Under the pieces are notes generated by a model that saw only the letters and a program-made list of their open reading frames with translations, was not told where the DNA came from and searched no databases. Positions 10,801 to 22,800 of a stretch of 64,000 nt of DNA are shown one piece after another. The first letter of the stretch is position 1. Every line of letters starts with the position of its first letter. Origin of the DNA: Drosophila miranda. Taxonomy: Eukaryota > Arthropoda > Insecta > Diptera > Drosophilidae. The stretch covers positions 1,922,001 through 1,986,000 of the forward strand of contig NC_046674.1 of assembly GCF_003369915.1 (NCBI RefSeq). The letters are read 5' to 3'. A program made the translations under genes and the position numbers.

Positions 10801-13800
10801 CGTCCTCATCCTCATCTCAGGCGAAAACAAATTAAATCGACTGCAAATTGAGTAAAACGCGACAGTTGTGACTGTGACTGTGTTGCCAGTGGACTGCGGA
10901 CTGTGGACGATGGTGTGTCGTCTGGCAGTGACTGAAATGCAATCCCGAAACGAGTGCCATGCCCCCCCAGCCCCCTTCTGGAAGTTGTTGTGTCACACTC
11001 ACCCTTCACCTCCACGCGAGCGGTGGCCTGGACAGTGCCCAGGCGATTGCTCGCCTCGCACCGATACGTGCCGGCTGTCAGCTGGGTGGGCTGCAGGAGG
11101 AGCAGGCTGCCGTTGGCCTGCAGCTGGAGGCTGGCGGTGGACTGGGCGAGCTGGCGACCATTGACGAACCATTGTATGTCCGGCTGTGGCCAGCCGGAGG
11201 CGGCGCAATCGAGGAGCACGTGTCCCGCGCCATGAAGGGCCACAATTTGGTCATGCGGCTGGTGGGTGAAGCTCGGTGGCGTGGGTGTTGCACCTCCTGC
11301 ATCCGCATTCGCATTCGCATCCGCATCCGCCCATACCTGATTGCTGCGAGGGTCGATGTGGGGGTTGTCCAGTGGGTTCCGGTTGCTGCTGCTGCTGCTG
11401 CTGCTGCTGACAACGAGGCGGATGGGCTGGGAGCGTACCTCCCCCATCTCGTTGCGGGCCAGGCACTGATAGATGCCCATGTCGGTGGTTGCCACGCTGC
11501 GGATGAGCAGGCTGCCGCTTAGCAGGATTTCCCGGTTGACCTGATCCTCGCCGACCTCGTTCGTGTTGTGCATCCACGTGATCTGGGGCTTGGGCAGACC
11601 CGTAACCTCGCAGTCGAGTTGAACGGACTCCCCGGCGAAGGTCTGCAAGTCCTGTGGGGCCACCAGGAGATTGGGCTTGGCTGCAACGGGTGAAAGATTG
11701 AAGTGCAGTTCTCAGTTCTCAGCTCTCAGTTCTGTTCTGTTCGCACTTACCACACTTGAAGTGCTGCTCCTGGAGGCTGGCGAAGCTCTGGCGCTGCAGG
11801 GCTTGCGGCTCGGCACAGGTCAAGGAGATGGTCACCAGCTGACGCTGGGCATCCAGATGCCAGCGTCTCCATAAGGAGTACACACCGCAGTTGCAGTCGA
11901 TGGCATTCCCATCCAATCGCAGACGCTTCAGGCTGTTCAGTTTGTTGAATCCCTCCACCGGCAGTTGGGTGAGCTTGTTGTTGTAAAGGAAGCTGGAAAA
12001 TGGAGATGAACCCACCAAAAAAGTTAATCTTCCTCTCGTATCCATCCATCCATCCATCCATCCAACTTACAGGCGATTCAGACGTGGCAAATTGTCAAAG
12101 ACTCCGGCAGGCAGCTGGAAAATGTCATTGTTCTCCAGATATCTAACAGTGGAAGGCGGGAGAAAGGGGGAAAAGCGGAAAAGTGGGCGTCGTTAAGGCG
12201 ATTTATGCCTTTTTGCATATCCTTAATTAAGGGCTGTGCCGCGTTTCACTTACATCGCCTCCACGCGCGGCAATCCCTGGAAGATGGCCGCCGGTAAGCG
12301 GCTTAGCCGATTATTGTTCAGATAGAGGAACCTCAGGGCGAGCAGCCCCTGGAAGGCCCCATCCTGCAGGTGGGCCAGCTCGTTCTCGTTCAGGAACAGC
12401 GTCGACAGTTGCCCCATGCCGCGGAAAGCGTCTGCCGGCACCTCCTCGAAGTGATTGAAACGCAAATCTCTGCAAAATGTACGGAAAAGAGGAGGAACAA
12501 AGTGAGAAATCATGATAGCAGTAGATGTAGCAGTAGATGTAGCTGCAGCTGTATGGAGCAAATCGTTTATCTGGCAGATGACATGGGGACGTAGATGGAA
12601 GGATGGATGGTTGGCAGGAGGATGTGGCACGTTTAGCAGTCGAGGGTAAATCAATTTTTGGTTCCAAAGCAAATTGCAGCAAGTTGCCAGTGTCTGTTCT
12701 GTTCCGTCCCGTCCCTTCCCTTCCCGTCTTGTCTGTCATGTGCTCTTCTTCTTCTTCTTCTATCTTTCTCTCTTTGGTGTATGTGTATCTGTGGGTATGG
12801 GTGCAATAGCAATTGTCATATGCAATTAGGGATTGATAGAAAGGCGTGTATATTCCGCACAAGAGAAACCCATTTGTCAGGCATCGTTTTTTTTTGTATC
12901 CAACAGCCAACGCTGTTTAAGGCAATCCAATTATTTTCCTCTGGGCGTAACACAATCTTAAATCATAGCTACCCTCTTCCTCTTCCTCTTCCTCTGTGGC
13001 ACCCACTTAAGCGCTGCTTATCCGCCTCTTAGAGCGCTTGATAAACCCTTTCGCTCCCAGCCACATCCCCTTGATATGGTACCAGCAGCAGGCGGCTGGC
13101 TGAGGCAGGCGGAGGCAGGGGGAGGCAGAAACTACAAGAACATTTATGTACGTAAACATTTTATTTTGCACACACATTAAAAATTAATTACAAAAAAAGT
13201 TGATGCTCGCATAGTTTATGTTGCTGCCGCTGCCTGCTGCCTGACGACAAGCCACCGAAGCGATAAGCTTTGCGCGCCCTAGTAGCAACCATGCCACAAT
13301 CCCAAGTCACCAAGCAACCAAACGACGAGGAACTCAACCACAGATTGAGGTCTCCCTCCTCGCATATGCTCGCGAGCTAGGAGGGGGCCTTGCAACATCC
13401 TCCTGCCCTGCCCTGCCCTGCCCCTGCTCTAAGCTGCCATTAGCAACTGCAGGGAGGATGTGGCAGCAACAGCGGCTAAAAAAACAACTTTCTAATCAAC
13501 TCAGGAAGTTTGCAAGCTGCAACAGCGGCAACCGCTGGTCTGGGTCGGGCGGGTGTGGCGGGTGTGGCGGGTGTGGCGGGTTTTAGTTGGTTGCAAATTC
13601 AATGCGGCAGCGAAAAAGTTTCCTTGGCAAAAGTGAAAATTATACCAAAAATGCAAACTGCTGCCTGCTGCCTGCTGCCTGCTCCTGCCTGCTGCCTTTT
13701 TGGCCAACTTCGCTTACCGCTGCCTGATGTGGGATGCGGGGACTCTTGTCATTGTTGTTGCGATAATTATGGGCCCATAGCCATGCCCTAGGGGCAGGGT

Positions 13801-16800
13801 AATGGGATTCTGATGCTTGCCTCATGTTGGCTCTCAGTGAGGATCAGATGGATCACAATATCATATAGCTGCCACAGGAACAATCGGTTGTCTGTGCCTC
13901 TGACGGAAAACGAAGCAAAGCCATGATTGGCTCGTCCAGGGTATCCTTCCTGCCACGTTTCCCCTTTGTCGAGGGGCAGCAGGAGCAGAGGGCGGAGGTG
14001 CTGCACGGACAGGAGCCGTTCCTGTGGCCACAAACGGCACGGAAAGTGGAAAACTGGAAAGTGGAGCTGCCGCTAAAGTTGTCTAAACAGAAATTATGTT
14101 TTGTGGCTAGTGTAAACATGCAACGCACAAACAACCCAGCAACTAACTAACTTGCAGCAGCAGCAGAAGCAGCAGTAACTTGCAACAGCAGCAGCAGCAG
14201 CAGCAGCAGGCACTAATTGGTGTCAGCGTTCATCCTTTCTCCGTGTGAGTGCTCCGTGTCCGTGCTCGTGTCCATGTTCGTGTGTGTTAAGTGCATATGT
14301 TTGTTGGTATGCTCAAATTGCAACTAAAGACGTGGATGCAACACAAGGAAAGGCACACACAAAAACGGAGATGAACGCACACAAAAAAAAGCAAAAACAA
14401 CATCACAAACAACCAACTACAACGAAAACAACTTAAAAATCCAGAACAACACAAAAACCACTCGCACGTAGAGCTTGAGGCAGGGGCAGGGGGCATGCAA
14501 CCACCATGGAGTAAATCCAAGGGAGAGAAGCCGTAGGAGAAGGACATGCATACGCCCAAATGGAGCCACACATAAACAAAGCCGCCACTGCCGCTGCTAC
14601 GGCGACTCCCTGGCTCCTGCCTCCCGCCTTCTGCCTCCTGCTATCTGGTTTCGGTCTTGGCTCTGGCTCCGGCTCCGGCTCCGGCTCTGGCCTGATGAAA
14701 GACCCAAGTCCTGAGGCTAGTCGACCCACTGGTATCCATGTGGTAACCTCTCTCTTACACTCTCTATCCACATCTCTCTTGTGTGGCAGCCACATGCACG
14801 TTGCGGTGGCTGTGGAGTCCAGACCGATGGCGACTGGGATGCGGGTGCAGCAACAATTTGCAAAGGCTCGCATTTCTTTCTCTCTCTCTCTCTCTAAGAA
14901 GGAGCAGGAGCAGGAGCCTCACTATGGTGCAGGAGTGGCAGCAGCAGCAGCAGAAGACGAAGAGCAACCCTTTGTGCGAGTGCGAATGCGGCTGCTTGAT
15001 CCACATTTTGTGCCCACTTCTTGCAAACTCCATTAGCCCCAACCACCCAACAATCCACACGAGGCAGCAGCAGCAGCAGAAGCAGCAGCAGTCCTCTGCC
15101 ACATTGGGTCAAGCGAGTGGGTGGGGCTGTGGGGGTGTGGGGGTGTGGCACCATAACTATCTGACTAATTTGAATCAACATTCTGAGCTCGTTTTTATCC
15201 CTGGAAGACACCGGCTATCATCTCTGTTTTATTTGTTCAGGCAAAGTGCAACCGGACCCTTTTCCATGCCACTGTGCCACCACTGTTCTGCCTCTGCCCC
15301 TGCCTCTGCCGTCCCCTGCCCACCCATGACGCGTGTGACAAACGATGGTCCACTTCAATGGTGCACACACACTCATACGCCATCCTGTCCGGAGTGGAGT
15401 CCAGAGTCCACAAAGTCGACAGTCGACAGGCGACGAGCCTAGCAGCTGCAGATGTTCCCTATGCCTCTTCCAGTTCTGCGGCAGAGGTACTGCCGGTGGC
15501 AAGTGGCAGTGGCAGGCCGCATAGTTGGCGTCATGTCAGTGGCGCAACTATTTGTCGAGCAGCGGCCACACAAAAAGAGAGAACTGAAGCGAGTCCCAAC
15601 CGAACAGATGCTCAAAGGCGACACAAATAACTTTCATTCTTCCAGGCAGACCACGCCCTAAGCCCACCTGGAGGCCCACCTGGAGGCCCACCTGCCCCAT
15701 CCATGTGTCCATGTGTGTCCGTGTGTGTGCGTGGCAGGCGGAAAAGGAAATTGAATCTTGAAACTACTTTTCAATGCTGTGACACTTCCGCCACTGCTGC
15801 AGCTTTTGGAAAATGGCTATTTTTTTTTGTTTTTGTTTGGATAATGACATTTGCATTTTTGCATTAAATTCGGACGATATTTTCAATTAAAATTTGAAAT
15901 GCATAAAGCGAGTGCCAAGCCGTGTCCGGTACGGCACGGTTCGAATCGGTACGGCACCTGCCTCTGTGTCGCTGCCTCTGTGGCGGTGCGTCCGTGTGTG
16001 TGCTCGTGCCCCTACCCGTATCCGTAGCCGTATCCGTAACCGTATCCCTGCTGTGTGGCTCCATTGCTCCGTCGACTCCTTGCTGGCTTGTGGACGCCGG
16101 ACAGTGAACTGTCGACTGTGCCCCCGGTGTCCATGTCTGCACTTAATTAATGCATATTATTGACAAAGGCATTTGCCTGCTCTCTCTCTCTCTCTCTCTC
16201 GCATGTTTGCCTATTCACGCATGCCTGCACACGCACACACTCTCACAAGCACACACGCACACTGGGTGGGCCATTACGTATACGCTTTGATGTCCATTGA
16301 GGAAAATTTATGGCTAGCCAAAACTGAAGCCAAGAGCGATATTTTAAAGCCACCTTCGACAGTAAATTGAATGAAAACAATTGGCACCCCATGCAACATG
16401 CAACATGCAACATGCAACATGCAGTATGCAACAAGGGGGGAGATTGGGAGGGACACAATCAAATACATGCTCAGCGAGCGTTAAGCTGTTTAGTGGCTTC
16501 CACTAATTTGATTTCAATTAGTTGTCACAATTAGTGAAGGAAAAACCACAGCAAGTAAATTAGAGAGCGGCCTTCCACATACAACATGCAGTGCAGCGAC
16601 AAGAGTGCGGCAAGACTGTGCATGTGGCGTGCGGGGTGTGTGGCAGTAACTGTTTGTGGCGGCGCACATTTGACAGTAAATGTTTGTGGCATTCGCTTAG
16701 AGATCTCAATTGTATTGTCGTTTTTGGCCAGAACTGTGGTCTTCCATGCACTCGAATTGCCATTTCGATTGTTCGATGTTTCTCTAGGGACTCAAAGCCC

Positions 16801-19800
16801 CATTTTGGAAGAGTTTTGGAGTGGAAACTTCCTTCCTAGGGCAGGCTTACATTCCGAAACGATGCTGTGAAGGAGTGTTGGGCTTTTCTTCACTGAAAAG
16901 CTAGGTCGGAGCAACAGCTCTATGTCCTTCGATTCCTCTTCGTTTGTGGCTCTAAGGGCTCTCCATTTGCCATTTGTGGCTATTGTAATATCGGAAGATA
17001 ACTCCCCTGCCATCATACAATATATGACAGGCAATAAACAGAGCAGATGTTTAATTTTTATGCTCGTAACCATGGCTCCTGCCTCCTGCCTCCTGCATCC
17101 TGCATCCTGCATTGAAATTGGTTTGCTGTTCGCTGCGCGCTGTTCCGCTTTCAACGTTAGTTGGCTTTTATCCATTGAGTCAGTATATTTTCTAGTTCAT
17201 TGCATTTTCATTAGACTCTCTGCCATTTTTTCCGCGCGCGCCACACGCTCCTGCCTCCCCCCCCCGTAGTATCTTTCTGCCTCTGTTCCCGCTCAAAACC
17301 CCTTGAAGCGCCATAAAGTATGCAACATAAACAAGGCTATAAACGTGGGGCGGCTGCGACGGAGGGTGCAGCTACTGCCTTATCAGTGGGATCAACATCC
17401 CCCCCTTTTAGTCCCCCTCTCCTCTCTCGGCCATGCCTCGTTGTTAAGGTGAAATTGTGCTTTGTTGGGGCTTGGCTTTTGCTTTCGCCTTGCGTGGCCT
17501 GGTTGTTGGCTCTGATTATGATTTGTCTGGCTTACATCCTATATGTACCTCCCCTGCCTCTCTGTCTCTCCGTCTCTCCGTCTCTGTGCTCCTCTCAGGT
17601 GGGCCTACAGCTTAGGCAGCATCTTATGACGCCTTGTGCCCCTGCTCCCATTCCTGCAAGCCGATCTAAATCCTTTTACGGTCTGCTGCTGCTGGTGTGC
17701 TTTGGCTCTGGCTCCGGTCCCTGGGCTGCCTTTATGGCAAATGTGACAATAAAAACATGATTTAACTTTGGCCTGCCACACACTCCGCACTCCACAACCC
17801 ACACAGATGCACAGACGGATGGAAGGATGCCGCAAACACACACGCACGCACACACACACACTTGGAGACACATTATTGTAATAACATGGCTTACAAACAC
17901 GCAGCAAGGAAGCTGCAACAAAAAGTGGCAGCCGCAACAACAACAATGGATAAAAGTGCCCTACAATGGCGGAGCTCATCCTTGCATCTGCGGATACCCG
18001 TGTGTCCTTCTGTTGGCTGAGGTTGCCCTGCCCAGGTGATGGTCTCCCCCCCCCCCCCCCCCTACACCTGACGATAGTCCGAAGGACCCATGACAATTGT
18101 CTTTGTCTTTCTGCTTGTTTGTGGGTTGCGTGTGTGTGTAAAACACTTGGTAATGCAATCCTTCAGCCTATACCACAGATCCCAATTGCACTGAGGGGAT
18201 CCTGCTGCCCTTTGCCTTTGTTCTGGCGGGTATTTCCAGGGCTACCAAGGGTATGTTGTGTTCAAGACGATCCCAAAAAGGGTATACAATCTGGATTATC
18301 ATCCATAGTCGAGATCCATCCTATGGAGCCATAGGCACCATATTTTGGAGCTACAGGACTGGACTTTGGAGTGCCGATAATGTACGATGCAAGATCATCC
18401 ATGTTGGGCCATTGGGTATCCTCTTGGTCGAGCCACTCGCCTGCAGGCTGTTCTTATTTTTTGTTTTTTCTATAGTAGTGCCATTTTATTATTGTTAAAC
18501 AAAAGCTACCCCACCCTACCGCTTTTAACTCTTGACATTGTTTATTTGTGTGCAGTCGTCTATTTGTGTTGTTCTCTATGTGTGTGTGTGTGTGTGTGTT
18601 GGTGTGTGTGTGTAACAGTTCAGCTGTCAGTCAGGCAGTCACTTTGTCAGACTGACAGCTTCAGCAAGTGGCAGAGGCAGAGGCAGAGGCAGAGGCTGAG
18701 GGACGATTGCAGCGGCAGAGAGGCACAAGGGGCCAAGACAAGCCAACAGCTTTTAGCCCAGTTAGTTACTGTTGGTTACGGTTGGTTACTGCAGCAGGCA
18801 GCAGGCAGCAGCAGCACTCCTTTTCCAGAGCTTATTTTCGAGCCTTTGATTTAATTTCATTCTGTTTGTTATGCCCTCAATCCTTGCACACACACACACC
18901 GTCTCTCTCTCCCTCTCTCCCTCTATCAGTGTGTGTGTGTGTGTGTGTGCTAAACTGTTAATGTAATTGTGTCCAGTTTTGGGTCGGTTGCTGCCCCCGG
19001 CTGTTGCTGCTGTTTGAGATACTTAGAGCACTTTGCGTAATTGGCTTGGAGTGTGCATGCATAAAACGCTTTGTTTAGCTCCCATTTCCATTGGCATTTC
19101 CATTCGAACAGAGCAACAAAAGAGCCAAGCCATGGCATGCAGCAGATCACAATTTAATGCATGCCTTGGGACATCCGCCCCCCGCCCACGCCCCCGCCCC
19201 CGACCCCCTTTATCCCGGGAAGCTAAAGTCCAAAAGTAAACTCTAAAGCAATTAACATTGTTCCAAAAGTGACAAAAGGGCCAAAAGTTTCGCTGGCATT
19301 ACGCTCCAAGCGCAGACCCAAAATCCGAAATCGGAAATCCGAAACCCGAAACCCGAAACCCAAACCCAAATCCAACTATAAAACTGTTCAACTTTAAGGA
19401 TTCCGTTGAATCAATGCCAAACACAAAAAAACGAAGCATAAAAGCGGGGCTTTGGCCAAGTGTAAGCGATAAAGGCAACGGATGCCTGCTCTTCTCCACT
19501 GACCAGGAACCGGGGCGGTGCTCCTGTCCTGCCGGGAACTGCTGCAACAAGAAGTTGCACGATGTCCGCTCACACGGAATTGATATGTGGGTCCTTTGGC
19601 CCCAGCACACCATCGCTGGCTGGCTGCATGCCCAGGACTTTGCTTTTGTTGCAGTTATCTGTCGCTGCTGCGGTTACGCACAAGTGGCTATGGCAGGCGG
19701 AGTCCATGCCCCATGCCGCACACACCACAGAATTGTTATATTCAGTAATTATGTCCAATAAGCGACGAAGCGTGAAGCGAACGCCCTCCTACATGGCTTC

Positions 19801-22800
19801 ATTCAGCTCCTCCTCCGCCATCTGCCCTGCCCTGCCCTGCCCCCCCGATCCCCTGTTTGAGAGGAAGGAAAACGTTGTCGTTAATGTTGTCGTTATGTAA
19901 GCTAACCCAGTTTTAGCGTCGACATGGCATTTCCTTCCTTCCTGTTTCTGCGTTAAATGCAATCCTCGAGGAAAATCCGCAAGAAAAGAATGAAAGGCGC
20001 CCACTCAAAGGGGCGTGCAGTGGAGTGGGAGTGGGAGTGCGAGGGGGGTTTGAGGGTTGGATAAAGATTGCTGACTGCATGACACGCCAGAATGGTGCGT
20101 CCTGGGAGGGGCCACGGAGCCAGGCAGCAAAAGTTAGGCCACGTGCGGAAAATTCACTTCCGAGAGTCGGAGCGAGCGAGCGAGCGAGCGTGAGGGAGGA
20201 GGGGTGGTGAGTACGGGAGGAATCTAAACTTTCGTTGCATACTTTTGGGCTGCCACTGAAAAAACTCGAAAAAGAAGAACTCCCCAACAGTAGGAGGAGG
20301 AGCAGGGCAGGAGCAGCGGAGGGAAACTCCCGAAGAAAACCAGTAGGAAAAGTCGAACCTGAAACCAGAAAACCAGCTGGAGATAAAGCAAGGAAATTCC
20401 CAAGCAACAAATTTCGAAGCCTTTCCAAATTGCTGGTCATCTGAGGCAGTGCACTCTCCTCGTGCTGCACTCCTTGGGTGTCTGCAGCTCTCTTAGCTCT
20501 CCCCTTAGATCGTCCTTAGGTGTCCTTAGTTCTATTTATAAAGTGTTCTGTTCTGTTCTGTTCTGTTCTTTACACACGAGGACTGCTCTTGTCACAGCTC
20601 GAGCGTCACTTTTCTGTTTTCTTGGGCTGCTAATGTGTTGTGCCATCAGCCATCACCATTCTCTGGTCTCCAGGTACAGCTTCCCCTACTGGTGCTCCCC
20701 CCGCAGCCACTGCTGCCTATCCTGCCCCTGTTCATCCTGCTAATGATTCTCCTTCTCCATTCCATTCCGTGCTCTTATTTCTTCTACTCCCAATATTACT
20801 TATGCTCCCCTTAGCTCCATGCTCTTCCTGTTCCTCTTCCTTCTACCCTCCTCTCGTCCAAATGTTTTTACAGGTGTAAATGTCTCACAAGAGCACTTGC
20901 CACACATGCAATTGCCGTCCGACTAAAGGAGCGAGCATACATGCGAGTATTCCCATTCCCACAGCAAGTCCCGTCCCCCTCCTCCTGAGGACCTTCAATT
21001 CCCATCTGCAATCTCCTCAGGACTTTCATTCCCATCTGCATTCTGCACAGGATTTCATACTCCTCGTACCCCCCCTCTCCGTCGGTGACTGGTGACTGCT
21101 GTGGCATGCTGCTTTAGCTGCTTGCAGTTCGGTCAACACCTCCATGGTTAAAAGTGGCTACCAGAAGAACGGTGCCCATTGGGGGAGAGTGGGGTGGCGG
21201 GAGGAGCGCCCTGCCACTTCAGTTCGGTTATAATTCTCACATTTTCAGGCAGCACACACTCCGCCATTCCCCCTCCCCCCCTCCGCCACCCTTCACCGCA
21301 TGGGTATTTTTGTTGAACTAAATTTTATTTAAACTTTCGTTGCTTTTGGGTTTTATTTATTTTTTATTTGATATTTTGGCAGCGTGTGAAATTCAATTAT
21401 ACAGCAGATTTATATGCCCCTCCCTTGTCTCCTTTGCCTTCCGCCTTCTCCCATCTGGCACTAGGATATATATTTTATATATTTGAAGAGCCAAAAAGGG
21501 AAGCACACACACACAATGCACGTGAAGTGGAGTGGATATATGTATACAGGAGCATTGCGTACGATATATGGATCGTACGAGCATAAAAACGCAATGAAAT
21601 CAGTTCTCCATTCAAGTGGAAATGGTTTAATATGCGGATAAAAGCCGAATATTATGCCAGTCCTCGTACATATATTGTATTTTTTTGCAGTGTGTGTGTT
21701 CTGGGTATTAGATTAGGGCGTGGGATTGGGGGAGGATATTAAATGTAAGTTCTTTTATTGTGTATTTCGGCTATTTTCAAACTATTTCCAAATTCTTTAA
21801 AAGGCAATGTTTCCCATTGCAATGCATTTGAGCGAGTCCGTGGTATGTGGTATTGAACAGAGCCAAATAAGCTTTTAAGGATCGTTCCACATTACTGTGG
21901 AGAAATTAGCCGCTTATTTGAGCCTTCTATAGTTCATAGTCATTTGTACTTTTCGCTATTCCTATTCTCATCATAGTATTCTTCCGCTTGAGCCCCAAAA
22001 CCTAACTGCAACGCTCTCACACGCATAGCGCTCTCTCTAGTGCGCTCACACTTGCGTGAAATAAGACCCGAACGGGAGTTAGCGGACCACCTTGTACAAT
22101 TTCATTGTGGACCTTCGCAACGCGTGATCTTCCAATCCCCTTTTGCTCGACTTCTTCTCGCGGAGTAGAGGTTAGTCGAGAGTTCTAGTTGAAACCCCAA
22201 AGAACCCAAAGAAGATAGCATAAATATTAAAGATAATTCAGTCCACTAATTCGGAGCCATTACGTATACGCCATGTTAATATCTGCCAGAATCTTCAGCA
22301 GGAGCTCGGACCAACTGATGGCCACTCGACTTGCCCCGTGTGCCCCTGTGCCCCTGTACCTGCTCCACTTGCCACATTTACATTAACATTATTACGGCTA
22401 TGCATCTGTCCGCTGCCTTGGCTACGTGGTCTGCCACTTGGCCCTGGACCTGCTCTGGACGGGGGTGGGGTTAGTTTGCCGCCTCGTCGAGCAGTGAGCG
22501 GCAGGGCAGTAGCCCAACCAGTGGCAGTGGCATCTTTTCTTACATTTTTTTCCACTCGCCCTTCTGCCACTCTGACTCTGTTGTTGACTTTACCTGGTCG
22601 GCTCCACATGATGGCCAGCATCGGCCACGGCATCGGCAACGGCATCTCTCAGCGCAGGTTTCAGCATTCCAGGACTTTGCTTTTTCAATGCTTTTCATTC
22701 GCTCGCTTTTGGGCTTCTTCGGATTCTACTTTTCTCTTAAAACGGGTAAGGTAATTCCGGAGTGCTGCTTGGGGTATGCCACAGGCAGGAGGCAGCAGCC

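Larger units (their letters stand above)
9360..11002 (-). other. Pxn intron 5 with homopolymer and GCAUG repeats
   Basis: This intron lies between the Ig1/Ig2 exon and the Ig3 exon. It contains an uninterrupted run of 27 C (10125-10151), a heptamer array at 10741-10789 and hexamer TCCTCA-type repeats just beyond it. No coding potential is convincing. Confidence 0.7.

Noticed and set aside
19324..19378. GAAACCC heptamer repeats resembling a telomeric motif
   Set aside because: Only three to four degenerate units within a low-complexity stretch. Drosophila telomeres do not use such repeats.
19913..20470. 185-codon - strand frame with a Leu-rich stretch in Pxn intron 1
   Set aside because: The Leu run comes from a GGAGCAGGAG repeat, and GCGA repeats underlie the rest. 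No family resemblance.
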